The notes under the pieces: generated by a model
Told to the model about the DNA's origin: nothing
The model's database searches: none
What the model saw: the letters and a program-made list of their open reading frames with translations, nothing else
Translations under genes and position numbers: made by a program
Shown: one piece after another, positions 1 to 8,055 of the stretch
Numbering within the stretch: the stretch's first letter is position 1
Layout of the letters: each line of letters starts with the position of its first letter
DNA from: Sphingomonas rhizophila
GTDB lineage: Bacteria; Pseudomonadota; Alphaproteobacteria; Sphingomonadales; Sphingomonadaceae
Reading direction: 5' to 3'
NCBI RefSeq assembly: GCF_014396585.1
Contig: NZ_CP060717.1
Coordinates: 2,326,001 to 2,390,000 of the forward strand
DNA: 64,000 nt

Positions 1-349
1 GGTGCCGCCACTCGGCCTGCTCGCCCTGTCGAGCCTGCTGGCGTCGTTCGTCATCCTGCCGATTGCCCTGGTTCGCGGCGAAACGATGATCCCGGCCGAC
101 TGGACCGGGGTGGTCGCACTGGCCCTGTGCAGCCAGGTGGTCGGCCAGGGATTGCTGGTCTACGCCATCGGCCATCTTTCTCCGTTGATCGTGGGCCTTG
201 CCCTGCTGACCCAGCCCGCCTTGTCGGCACTGCTTGGCTGGATCTACTATGATGAGACGCTGACGGCACTCGACGGGGTGGGCGCGCTGCTGATCGCCAT
301 CGCGCTTGTGCTGGTGCGCTTGCGTCAGCCGGCGCATGCGACCACTTAG
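1..349 (+). CDS. EamA/DMT-family transporter, 5' truncated by the window edge
   Basis: This is the C-terminal part, about 115 residues, of an inner-membrane exporter of the drug/metabolite transporter (EamA) superfamily. Four hydrophobic segments are visible (roughly residues 3-25, 35-55, 58-78 and 88-108 of the visible part). The pattern LALLTQPALSALLGW followed by an acidic DE and a last membrane helix is typical of the second EamA repeat. The N-terminal half lies before the window. The substrate cannot be told; family members export metabolites or drugs. It ends 5 bases before the COQ9 gene, so the two are probably co-transcribed. Confidence 0.8.
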   Translation, partial: VPPLGLLALSSLLASFVILPIALVRGETMIPADWTGVVALALCSQVVGQGLLVYAIGHLSPLIVGLALLTQPALSALLGWIYYDETLTALDGVGALLIAIALVLVRLRQPAHATT

Positions 350-354
350 CCGCC

Positions 355-1008
355 ATGACCGATCCCACCCCACTCGAGTCTGTTCGCCGCCAGATCGCCC
401 TCGCGGTCGGTGAAAATGCGGTTTTCGACGGATGGACCGGCAAGGCCGTCGATAGCGCCGCGGCGCAACTTGGCATCGACCCAGCCGTGGCCAGGCTCGC
501 TTTTCCAAAGGATCCGGCGGCGATGGTCGAGGCCTGGATCGACGGGGTCGATGCGGCGATGGTCAACGCATTCCCGCCGGAGCGGATCGCCGCCATGAAG
601 GTGCGCGACCGGATCCGGTCGCTGATCTGGTTTCGCCTGGAGACGACGGGACCGGCGCGCGAGGCGGTGCGCAGCGCGCTCGCGATCCTCGCCATGCCGC
701 AGAATGTGCCGCTCGGGCTGAAAACCGGCTGGCGTTCGGCGGACAGGATGTGGCGCCTCGCCGGCGACACCGCGACCGATTACAATCACTACACCAAGCG
801 GCTGATCCTTTCGGGCGTCTATGGCGCGACGTTGCTCGCCTGGCTCGACGACCAGACCGAAGGATGGACGGCGACTGCCGCCTTTCTCGATCGGCGGCTG
901 GGCGAGGTAATGCGCTTCGAAAAGGCCAAGGCGGAATGGACCGCCAACGCCATCCGCCGGCCAAGCCTGTCGCGCTTCCTGGGACGACTGCGCTACCCGC
1001 CGCACTAG
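355..1008 (+). CDS. COQ9 family protein
   Basis: A complete 217-residue protein of the COQ9 family. In mitochondria COQ9 is a lipid-binding partner of the ubiquinone hydroxylase COQ7, and the alphaproteobacterial homologues are presumed to serve ubiquinone biosynthesis. Seen here are an N-terminal TetR-like helical region (residues 1-90, with the FPKDPAAMVEAWIDGVD stretch), then the C-terminal COQ9 domain with MPQNVPLGLKTGWRSADRMW and the D-YNHYTKR motif, which is characteristic of the family. The start is the ATG 5 bases after the transporter stop. Family membership is secure; the exact biochemical role in bacteria is inferred. Confidence 0.88.
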   Translation: MTDPTPLESVRRQIALAVGENAVFDGWTGKAVDSAAAQLGIDPAVARLAFPKDPAAMVEAWIDGVDAAMVNAFPPERIAAMKVRDRIRSLIWFRLETTGPAREAVRSALAILAMPQNVPLGLKTGWRSADRMWRLAGDTATDYNHYTKRLILSGVYGATLLAWLDDQTEGWTATAAFLDRRLGEVMRFEKAKAEWTANAIRRPSLSRFLGRLRYPPH

Positions 1009-1031
1009 GATCAGGGCTAGCCAACGCCTGT

Positions 1032-1053
1032 TGTTATTGATAATCGCTCGCAA
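1032..1053 (+). promoter_or_regulatory. AT-rich -10/Fur-like element directly in front of feoA
   Basis: The 22 bases before the feoA ATG contain TTATTGATAATCG, an AT-rich island in a GC-rich context. GATAAT (1039-1044) resembles both a -10 hexamer and a Fur half-site, and it ends 9 bases before the start codon. No Shine-Dalgarno sequence precedes the ATG, so transcription could begin at or next to it, giving a leaderless mRNA. Iron control by Fur is known for feo genes in general. Binding here is inference, because the second half-site is poorly conserved. Confidence 0.35.
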
Positions 1054-1308
1054 ATGAACGGCGCGAAGTCCCTCGACCAGCTTGGAGTCGGTGTTCGGGC
1101 ACGCATTGCGGCCATCGACTGGGCCGCGCTGGACGACGGCGACGCGAGCCGCCTCCGCCACTTCGGTTTCGATGAAGGGGTCGCGGTCGAATCGCTTCAT
1201 GCCGGCCCGTTCGGACGTGATCCGCTCGCCATCCGCGTCGGCCGGATGACCGTGGCGATCCGCCGCGCCCATGCCCGCGCCGTCCGCGTCACTACCGAGG
1301 CAGTATGA
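1054..1308 (+). CDS. feoA: FeoA ferrous iron transport accessory protein
   Basis: An 84-residue FeoA protein with the small SH3-like beta-barrel fold of the family. Features seen are LDQLGVGVRARI at the N-terminus, LRHFGFDEGVAVE in the middle (the family's L-x-x-L/F-G-h-x-x-G pattern) and the C-terminal VGRMTVAIRRAHARAVRV. FeoA is a cytosolic partner thought to modulate FeoB. Its stop overlaps the feoB start by 4 bases (ATGA), so the two are translationally coupled. It starts without a visible ribosome-binding site. No feoC follows feoB. Confidence 0.9.
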   Translation: MNGAKSLDQLGVGVRARIAAIDWAALDDGDASRLRHFGFDEGVAVESLHAGPFGRDPLAIRVGRMTVAIRRAHARAVRVTTEAV

Positions 1309-3155
1309 CCCCTCCGCCTTTGATCGCGGTCGCCGGCAATCCCAATGCCGGCAAAAGTGCCCTGTTCAACGCCCTGACCGGCGCTCGCCAGAAGGTCGGG
1401 AACTACCCCGGCGTCACGGTGGAGCGGCACGTCGGCAAGACGATCCTGCCCGGCGGCCGGCCGGTGGAAGTGGTCGACCTGCCGGGTGCCTATGGTCTTG
1501 ACCCGACCAGCCCGGACGAGGAGGTCACGCGCGACGTGCTGCTCGGCAAGCAGGCGGGCGAGCGCTTGCCCGATGCCCTGCTGATCGTCGTCGACGCATC
1601 GAACCTCGACAACCACCTTCGCTTCACGCTGCAACTGATCGACCTTGGCCTGCCCACCGTGGTCGCGCTCAACATGGTCGACCTCGCCAAGCGCGACGGG
1701 CTCGAGCTCGACGCCGCCAGGCTTCAGAAAGAGCTTGGCGTTCCGGTTATCGAGACCGTCGCCGTCCGGAAACGCGGACTCGACCCGCTGCTCGCGGCGC
1801 TCGACGAGCTTTTGCTGAGCCCGCGGCTGGTTCGCGCCGGGGAAGGCCCAAGTCACGATCCACTGCTGCTGCAGCTCCGCGCGCGGGATATCGCCATGGC
1901 GGCCATCGTCAGTGAAACGCCCGTGCGCCGGCTTACCCACCGCCTGGACGGCCTGTTCCTTCATCCGGTCGCCGGACCCGTCATCCTTGCCGCGATCCTG
2001 TTCGTCATGTTCCAGGCTGTCTTTGCGTGGAGCGCTCCGCCGGCCGACGCGCTGGAGGCGCTGGTCACGGGTCTCGGGACGTGGATCGGGGGGGCGCTGC
2101 CCGATGGAATCCTTCGCTCACTGATCATCGATGGCGTGTTCGCCGGGGTCGGCGCGGTGATCGTCTTCCTGCCGCAGATCCTGATCCTGTTCCTGTTCAT
2201 CCTGTTGCTGGAAGGCACTGGCTACATGGTGCGGGCCGCGTTCCTGATGGACCGGTTGATGAGCCACGCCGGCCTGTCGGGCCGCGCCTTCATTCCGCTG
2301 TTGTCTAGCTTTGCCTGCGCCGTGCCGGGAATCATGGCGACGCGCACCATCGCCGACCCGAAGGACCGGCTGACCACGATCCTGGTCGCGCCGCTGATGA
2401 CCTGTTCGGCCCGGCTGCCGGTCTACACGCTGATCATCGGCGCATTCATTCCCGCGCGCACGGTCGGGCCGGGCATCGGGCTACAGGGCCTGGTCATGTT
2501 CGCGCTCTATCTGGCCGGCATCATCGGTGCGCTCCTCGCCGCGCTCGTGCTGCGCCGGACCGTGGTGAAAGGCGGGGGCGGTGCCTTCATGATGGAATTA
2601 CCGAAGTATCAGATGCCGCGTCTCGCCGACGTCGCGCTCGGCTTGTGGCAGCGGGCGATGATCTTTTTGAAGCGCGCCGGCGGCATCATCCTGACCACCA
2701 CCGTCATCCTGTGGGCTCTGGCGAGTTTCCCGCAGGCGGGACCCGGACAGAAGCAGTCCGACGTTTCGATTGCCGGGCATATTGCCGACGGCATCCACAC
2801 CGTCGTCGCGCCGATCGGCTTCAACAAGGACATCAGCCTCGCCCTGCTGCCGGCGATGGCGGCGCGCGAGGTCGCGGTCGCCGCGATCGGCACCGTCTAT
2901 TCGCTCGACGCCGAGGACGAGGGCCAGCTGCAGACGCTCGAGCAGCGCATGGCGGGCCGCTGGAGCCTCGCCACCGCGCTTGCCTTCCTCGCCTGGTTCG
3001 TGTTCGCGCCCCAATGCATCTCGACGATCGCCGTCACCCGGCGCGAGACCAACGGCTGGAAGTGGCCGCTGTTCATGGTCGGATACCTGTTCACTCTCGC
3101 TTATATCGCCGCGGGTGCGACATATTGGACGGCGGTCGCGTTCGGCCTCGGATAG
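1305..3155 (+). CDS. feoB: FeoB ferrous iron transporter
   Basis: A 616-residue inner-membrane Fe(II) transporter. The N-terminal G domain shows G1 GNPNAGKS, the switch region NYPGVTVE, G3 DLPG and G4 NMVD. A helical spacer follows, then the membrane domain from about residue 215 with both Gate motifs, CAVPGIMATRTI and PLMTCSARLPVYTLI, the second carrying the conserved cysteine. The C-terminus ends with two further helices. The length is normal for the shorter alphaproteobacterial FeoB. It forms an operon with feoA and imports ferrous iron under low-oxygen or acidic conditions, as known for the family. Confidence 0.95.
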   Translation: MTPPPLIAVAGNPNAGKSALFNALTGARQKVGNYPGVTVERHVGKTILPGGRPVEVVDLPGAYGLDPTSPDEEVTRDVLLGKQAGERLPDALLIVVDASNLDNHLRFTLQLIDLGLPTVVALNMVDLAKRDGLELDAARLQKELGVPVIETVAVRKRGLDPLLAALDELLLSPRLVRAGEGPSHDPLLLQLRARDIAMAAIVSETPVRRLTHRLDGLFLHPVAGPVILAAILFVMFQAVFAWSAPPADALEALVTGLGTWIGGALPDGILRSLIIDGVFAGVGAVIVFLPQILILFLFILLLEGTGYMVRAAFLMDRLMSHAGLSGRAFIPLLSSFACAVPGIMATRTIADPKDRLTTILVAPLMTCSARLPVYTLIIGAFIPARTVGPGIGLQGLVMFALYLAGIIGALLAALVLRRTVVKGGGGAFMMELPKYQMPRLADVALGLWQRAMIFLKRAGGIILTTTVILWALASFPQAGPGQKQSDVSIAGHIADGIHTVVAPIGFNKDISLALLPAMAAREVAVAAIGTVYSLDAEDEGQLQTLEQRMAGRWSLATALAFLAWFVFAPQCISTIAVTRRETNGWKWPLFMVGYLFTLAYIAAGATYWTAVAFGLG

Positions 3156-3217
3156 CGGTTGCCGAGGCGCTTCACGCGGCCTAACGATTTCCCCGAGATC
3201 CAGATCGGGAGAGCGGC

Positions 3218-3718
3218 ATGGCCGGCGTGAACAAGGTGATTTTGGTCGGCAACCTCGGGCAGGACCCGGAAAGCCGCTCGTTCAGCAACGGAGGCGAGGT
3301 CGTCAACCTGCGCATCGCGACGTCGGAAAACTGGAAGGACCGCGACGGCAACCGGCAGGAAAAGACCGAATGGCATTCCGTTGCGATCTTCAACGAGAAT
3401 CTTGGCCGCGTCGCCAAGAATTACCTGCGCAAGGGCAGCAAGGTCTACATCGAAGGCCAATTGCAGACCCGCAAGTGGCAGGACCAGTCGGGTAACGACC
3501 GCTACACCACCGAGATCGTGCTCCAGAAATTTCGCGGTGAACTCGTCCTGCTCGATGCCCGCGGCGAAGGTGGCGGGTCGGGTGGCGGCTATGGCGGAGG
3601 CGGCTACGATGACGGCGGCTTCGGCGGTTCGGCCCAAGGCGGTGGCGGATTGCGCCAGCAGTCGCGCCCACAGCCGGCGGCATTCGACACCGACCTGGAC
3701 GACGACGTTCCGTTCTAA
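3218..3718 (+). CDS. ssb: Single-stranded DNA-binding protein
   Basis: A 166-residue SSB. Residues 1-110 form the OB fold, beginning [17 protein letters not shown] and including [15 protein letters not shown] and [13 protein letters not shown]. The linker is rich in glycine ([20 protein letters not shown]). The last residues, DLDDDVPF, are the conserved acidic tip that recruits replication and repair proteins. The ribosome-binding site is a purine-rich GGGAGAG before the ATG. It coats single-stranded DNA in replication, recombination and repair. It lies 62 bases after feoB and converges on the DUF177 gene with only 6 bases between the stop codons. Confidence 0.96.
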   Translation: MAGVNKVILVGNLGQDPESRSFSNGGEVVNLRIATSENWKDRDGNRQEKTEWHSVAIFNENLGRVAKNYLRKGSKVYIEGQLQTRKWQDQSGNDRYTTEIVLQKFRGELVLLDARGEGGGSGGGYGGGGYDDGGFGGSAQGGGGLRQQSRPQPAAFDTDLDDDVPF

Positions 3719-3724
3719 GCGGCG

Positions 3725-4246
3725 CTATTCGCCCGGCAATTTGCCCTTAAGGGCGGCCAGCGCCGCGAACGGGCTTGCCTCCTCCTCGCTCAATACGCCA
3801 GCCTCCCGTAGGGCGGCATCGGCCGCTGCACTGCGCGGATATGGATCGAGCGCCAGGGCCAGCGAATCCGTGACCGCGGCGGCAAGGTCGATGCTCTTCC
3901 CGTCATGAAACATGGTGTCGAGTTCGTCGTCGGACAACTCCACCTCTTCGTCAGGCGAAGTCCCGGTTGGTTCCGGGATGAAGCGCAGGTCGAACGCTTC
4001 GTCGACATGGGCCCGAACCGGGTCACCAGTGGCGACGCAGGCCTGGTCGAGCGCGGCCTTCACGCGACCCTTGGCCTCGATCGTGTCTCCGTCGCGCGAC
4101 AGGGCGACATGTGCTTCCAACCGATCCAACGCCAGCAGGCCAAGCCGCTGCGCAATTTCGGCGCGCGCGCCCTCGTCGGCCACCAGTTCGATCCGGTCCC
4201 CGTCCCGGATCTCGCCGAGCGACAGCCGCTGCTGGAATCGGCTCAA
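3725..4246 (-). CDS. DUF177 (YceD family) protein
   Basis: A 173-residue protein of the DUF177/YceD family. Family members elsewhere are linked to 23S rRNA or ribosome biogenesis. The conserved core is seen as a mixed beta region with VKAALDQACVATGDPVRAHVDEAFDLRF, whose cysteine is in the usual position, followed by the acidic EEVELSDDELDTMFHDGKSIDL and the helix AVTDSLALALDPYPR. The start ATG overlaps the stop of the upstream cytochrome chaperone gene by 4 bases. This chaperone-DUF177 order recurs in alphaproteobacteria. The molecular function in this group is not established. Confidence 0.85.
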   Translation of the reverse strand: MSRFQQRLSLGEIRDGDRIELVADEGARAEIAQRLGLLALDRLEAHVALSRDGDTIEAKGRVKAALDQACVATGDPVRAHVDEAFDLRFIPEPTGTSPDEEVELSDDELDTMFHDGKSIDLAAAVTDSLALALDPYPRSAAADAALREAGVLSEEEASPFAALAALKGKLPGE

Positions 4247-4755
4247 CGGAATTTCCCTGCGATGACCGCGGCATCACTCGCGCCGCCCAGCGATTCATGG
4301 AGCCGGCGAAGCGATTCGGCGGCGAAGGTCGAACTGGCCTCGGTGGCATGGTCGCCGCGCTCGATCGACGCGGCGACGCTTTCATCCCACGACCCGTCGG
4401 CGGCAATGGTCGTCCGCCAGCGGTCGACCTTGGTGGCCAGCGCGCCGACCATGTGGCGCACTTGCTTGCCCAGGGAGGTATCGGAAAACCCCTCCTCGCG
4501 CATTTGCACGTCCATGTCGGCGATAAAGGATTCGGTCAGCGAAACGCTGGACCGAACCGCCTCTTCCCCGCCGCTTTCCAGGCGAAGGATGGCAATCGCA
4601 ACGACGGTCGACAGGACGGAGAACCGGCCGTCGAGCGTGTCGGGCACACCACCATCCAGGTACCAGCCGCGCTGCCGCGCCTCGGCGACCAGCGCGGCGT
4701 AAAGCGCGGCGCTGTCGTTCCGGCGGGGACGAACCATCGCCATGATCGATCGCAT
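4243..4755 (-). CDS. Ubiquinol-cytochrome c chaperone family protein (CBP3-like)
   Basis: A 170-residue member of the ubiquinol-cytochrome c chaperone family (CBP3-like domain). The yeast homologue helps make and assemble cytochrome b of the bc1 complex. The family core is seen as ALYAALVAEARQRGWYLDGGVPDTLDGRF, then SFIADMDVQMREEGFSDTSLGKQVR and a C-terminal helical part. The start ATG at 4755 was chosen because GGAGG lies 6 bases upstream; a much longer open frame continues upstream but crosses the divergent bamE promoter region. It forms an operon with the DUF177 gene. Confidence 0.85.
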   Translation of the reverse strand: MRSIMAMVRPRRNDSAALYAALVAEARQRGWYLDGGVPDTLDGRFSVLSTVVAIAILRLESGGEEAVRSSVSLTESFIADMDVQMREEGFSDTSLGKQVRHMVGALATKVDRWRTTIAADGSWDESVAASIERGDHATEASSTFAAESLRRLHESLGGASDAAVIAGKFR

Positions 4756-4878
4756 GTCACACCTCCGTTCCTGCGAGTCGCCTGTGCGCCAACGGGTTGC
4801 GCGCACAACCTTTTCCCGCATATTGGGCGCGGGGGTCGCGGGCAAGGCGCGCATGCCCTTTACCTTGGAGATCATTGA

Positions 4879-5340
4879 ATGACGATGCGGGTGGCCAAAT
4901 TGGCGGTTGCGTTCCTCGGGCTTGCCTCGCTGTCGGCTTGCGTCAGCATAAAGGAATCGCACGGCTTCGTTGCCGACGAACAGCTGACCCAGGCGATCCA
5001 GCCGGGGATCGACAACAAGGATTCGGTCAGCAAGTCGCTCGGCCGGCCTACCTTCGTCGGCCAGTTCAGCCCGAATGACTGGTACTATGTGACCCAGCAG
5101 ACCCGCCGGTTCGCGTTCCGTAATCCGCGGACGGTCGATGCCACCATCCTGCACGTCAGTTTCGACCAGGCCGGCAACGTCGCCGCGGTCCAGACCACCG
5201 ATGAATCGCAGATCGTCGCGGTCAACCCGATGGGCGGCAAGACCCCGACGCTTGGTCACAAGAAGGGCCTGCTCGAAGAGTTGTTCGGCAATATCAGCTC
5301 GATCTCGCAGCCGGGCCTGCCGGGCGCCGACACGCAGTAA
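4879..5340 (+). CDS. bamE: Outer membrane assembly lipoprotein BamE (SmpA/OmlA family)
   Basis: A 153-residue lipoprotein. The signal peptide KLAVAFLGLASLSAC ends in a lipobox with Cys about residue 20. The SmpA/OmlA domain follows: QAIQPGIDNKDSVSKSLGRPT, then the strands SPNDWYYVTQQTRRFAF and ILHVSFDQAGNVAAVQT. BamE stabilises the BamA-BamD complex that inserts outer-membrane proteins, which fits the beta-barrel receptors and porin in this window. It is divergent from the chaperone/DUF177 pair, with 123 bases between them that must hold both promoters. The C-terminal ~35 residues are an extension often seen in alphaproteobacteria. Confidence 0.9.
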   Translation: MTMRVAKLAVAFLGLASLSACVSIKESHGFVADEQLTQAIQPGIDNKDSVSKSLGRPTFVGQFSPNDWYYVTQQTRRFAFRNPRTVDATILHVSFDQAGNVAAVQTTDESQIVAVNPMGGKTPTLGHKKGLLEELFGNISSISQPGLPGADTQ

Positions 5341-5393
5341 AGCGAAGCATCCCGCCGCTTGTCGGAGAGGCGGCCGGGTTCTAAGCCCGCCCC

Positions 5394-6155
5394 ATGACCG
5401 CAACGCCCACCGGCATGACCTATGCCGATTATCTGTCGCTGGACTCCATCCTGACGGCGCAGCATCCGCAATCGTCCCTGCACGACGAAATGCTGTTCAT
5501 CGTCATCCACCAGACCAAGGAACTGTGGCTGAAGCAGATGCTTCACGAAGTCGCCCTCGCGACGGCGCTGGTCCGCGACGACAAATATTCCGAAGCCTAC
5601 AAGGCGCTGTCCCGGGTCAGCCGGATCCAGTCGGTGATGACCCTGTCGTGGGACGTGCTCGCGACGCTGACACCGGTCGACTATAGCGCCTTCCGCCACG
5701 TGCTCGGTACCTCGTCGGGCTTCCAGTCGCCGCAGTTCCGCGAAGTTGAATATCGCCTTGGCCTGAAAGACCCGCGCTACCTCGAGCTTCACGAGGGCGG
5801 CAGTGAGGGCCGGGCGAGGCTGGAGCGGGCGATCACAGAGCCGTCCTTGTGGGACGAGGCCAATGCGGCCCTGACCCGCGGAGGCTATTCAGTCGGCTCG
5901 AGCGACGAAATCCGCGCCGCCTGGCTCGACGTCTATCGCCGTGCCGACGAGAAGTTCGAACTCTACCAGCTTGCCGAAAAGCTGGTCGATATCGACGACG
6001 CGCTTGCTTCGTGGCGGCACAAGCATGTCCTGACGGTCGAACGGATCATCGGCATGAAGCGCGGCACCGGCGGGTCCGAAGGTGTCGCCTATCTGGCGTC
6101 GACCTTGTCCAAGCGCGCTTTTCCCGAACTCTGGTCGCTGCGCACCGAATTGTGA
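5394..6155 (+). CDS. kynA: Tryptophan 2,3-dioxygenase
   Basis: A 253-residue haem enzyme that opens the indole ring of L-tryptophan to N-formylkynurenine, the first step of the kynurenine pathway. Family signatures are MTYADYLSLDSILTAQHPQS at the N-terminus, the substrate-pocket FIVIHQTKELWLKQMLHE, and near the C-terminus the haem-ligand region WRHKHVLTVERIIG followed by MKRGTGGSEGVAYL. The length is typical of the bacterial family. The stop overlaps the GTG of the next gene (GTGA), pointing to coupled translation with a PLP enzyme expected to work later in the same pathway. Confidence 0.95.
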   Translation: MTATPTGMTYADYLSLDSILTAQHPQSSLHDEMLFIVIHQTKELWLKQMLHEVALATALVRDDKYSEAYKALSRVSRIQSVMTLSWDVLATLTPVDYSAFRHVLGTSSGFQSPQFREVEYRLGLKDPRYLELHEGGSEGRARLERAITEPSLWDEANAALTRGGYSVGSSDEIRAAWLDVYRRADEKFELYQLAEKLVDIDDALASWRHKHVLTVERIIGMKRGTGGSEGVAYLASTLSKRAFPELWSLRTEL

Positions 6156-7314
6156 GCTTCAAGCGGCTCTTCACGCGCTCGCTCGGCGCAGCGCCGGAAC
6201 GGCTGCACCTCGCCGCCCACAGTCACCATCTGTGGCCCGACGCCAGCTTCGATGGCCAGGTCGAATGCTGGAACGACGCTGCGCGCCTCGCTGACCGCAA
6301 ATGGGACCGGGTGATGGGCGAGGTCTGGCCCGCCGCGCAGGCTTCGGTGGCGGCGGAGCTTGGCGGTGCCACCGCCGATTCGATCGTGTTCGCCGCCAAC
6401 ACCCACGACTTCCTCGTCCGCCTGGTCGCTGCTTGCCCGCGGGCCCATGGGCGGCCGCTTCGCGTGCTGATGAGCGATGGCGAATTCCATTCCGCGCGCC
6501 GGCAATTCGCCCGATGGGAGGAAGAGGGACTGCTCAGGGTCGACCGCGTGCGAACCGAGCCGTTCGACGATTTCAGCGCGCGTTTTCTCGCGGCAGCGAA
6601 TGGCGGGTCATACGACCTCATCCTGGTCAGCCAGGTCCTTTTCGGCAGCGGCCGCCTCTTCGACGCGGTGGATGAGCTTGCTCGACTGGCCGGACCTGAG
6701 GGTCCGTGGGTCGTGGTGGATGGCTATCACGCGTTCATGGCGATCGACGCACCGTTGTCGGCGGACGCCGCGCAGCGGGCCTTCTTCCTCGGGGCGGCTA
6801 TAAATATGCCATGGCCGGCGAGGGGATGGGCTTCATGCATTGCCCGCCCCGATTCGGCCCGCGGCCGCCAATCACCGGCTGGTACGCGGAATTTGACGAT
6901 CTCACCCTGCCGCCCGGAATGGTCGGCTACGCGCCCGACGCGATGCGTTTCATGGGCGCGACGTTCGACCCGACGGCATTGTATCGGTTCAACGCCATCC
7001 AGCGGATGTTGGCGAAGGAATGCATCGACACGAAGGCGGTTTCCGCGCACGTCGGCGCGCTCCAGTCGGCGTTGCTTGACGCGCTGCAGGGAACGCCGCT
7101 GGCCGACGCCGAGCTACTCAACCCGCTCGACGGAAAGCCGCATGCCCGCTTCCTCGCGTTTCGCCATCTCGGCGCCGCGCAATGGTGCAATGACCTCCTG
7201 GCCCGCGACTGCGTCACCGACGTGCGCGGCGATGTGCTGCGGATCGGACTGGGCCTCTATCATGACGAAAGCGATATCGCTGCCTTTGCGGCCGTCGCGC
7301 GGACCCTCCGCTAG
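6152..7314 (+). CDS. PLP-dependent class V aminotransferase-fold enzyme, probable kynureninase role (frameshifted)
   Basis: A protein of about 387 residues, read in two frames. The first part shows LHLAAHSHHLWPD, ADSIVFAANTHDFLVRL and WVVVDGYHAFMAID, the last with the cofactor-binding aspartate. After the shift comes GGYKYAMAGEGMGFMHCP, with the lysine expected to bind PLP. The frames join if the GGGG at 6791-6794 is read as five G, restoring FFLGGGYKYAM. Class V enzymes include kynureninase, and the GTGA coupling to tryptophan 2,3-dioxygenase makes cleavage of (formyl)kynurenine likely. However, the N-terminal LHLAAHSHH motif differs from classical KynU, so the symbol is withheld. It converges with tetR on a shared CTAG. 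Confidence 0.75.
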
Positions 7315-7939
7315 GCCTTCAGCCCGTCGCGAAGCATCGTGTTGGCATGCTCGGCAACCGCGTCGGCATCTTCGCGGCCCCAAACGCCAAAGCGCAGTCC
7401 CAGGAAGACGTTAATGCCCATCATCGCCCAGGCGCGGACTTCGTTGGCAAGTTCGCCATCGTCGCGGATCTCGCCGTTCTGCGCGCCCTCGCGAAGTCGG
7501 CCGGCGATCCGGGCCGCCGCCGTTTCGTAGTGGGTTCGAAAACCTTCGGGGTCGACGAACTCCGCTTCGTCGATGATCCGGTAGACTTCCTTGCGATCGA
7601 CTACGAACCGCAGATAGGCCGCCAGCGCCCGGCGTTCCCCGTCGAGCGCATCGGTCGCCTCGGCAAAGACTGGTGCGACATAGTCGCGGACCTGGCCCGA
7701 CATGTCGCGGACGAGGGCAGCGAACACCGCCTCCTTGCTGTCGAAATAGGTATAGAAGGTGCCAAGCGCGACCTTGGCGCGGGTCGTGATCCCGACGATC
7801 GAACTTTCGCCGAAGCCGCGCTCGCCGAATTCCGCCAGCGCGGCGTCTAAAATTTTCCTCAGCGTCTTCTCGCCGCGCTTCGTCCGCGGGCCTTGCCCTT
7901 GCTGGCATAAGCCAGGGTGTCGCTATCGCCGCTGGTCAT
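7311..7939 (-). CDS. TetR family transcriptional regulator (frameshifted)
   Basis: A repressor of about 209 residues after repair. The N-terminal helix-turn-helix reads KILDAALAEFGERGFGESS, then VGITTRAKVALGTFYTYF and DSKEAVFAALV, a textbook TetR pattern. A ligand domain ends in HANTMLRDGLKA. The N-terminal ~17 residues (MTSGDSDTLAYASKGKA) lie in another frame. Adding one base to a G or C run at about 7884-7890 joins them. It is divergent from the TonB receptor gene, and a perfect inverted repeat in the gap (7974-7993) is the likely operator. It probably represses the receptor-hydrolase-MFS set, and perhaps itself. Confidence 0.82.
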
Positions 7940-7973
7940 TCCTCAAGCCCCCGCCATCCGCTGACTTTAGCCA

Positions 7974-7993
7974 AGTTGAAAGTTGGTTCAACT
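7974..7993. promoter_or_regulatory. Inverted repeat, candidate TetR operator
   Basis: AGTTGAA (7974-7980) and its exact reverse complement TTCAACT (7987-7993) are separated by 6 bases. It is the only strong palindrome in the gap between the divergent tetR and receptor genes, and it overlaps the -35 and spacer of the predicted receptor promoter, where a repressor would block transcription. Confidence 0.6.
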
Positions 7994-8004
7994 ATCATTA
8001 TAGC
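7976..8004 (+). promoter_or_regulatory. Predicted sigma70 promoter of the TonB receptor gene
   Basis: TTGAAA (7976-7981) is followed after exactly 17 bases by TATAGC (7999-8004), about 50 bases before the start codon. The ribosome-binding site AGGAGAGGGG lies just upstream of the ATG. Confidence 0.5.
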
Positions 8005-8055
8005 CTCTTGGGAACGGCTGGATGCTCGAGACATCGGCCAAGGAGAGGGGACTAG

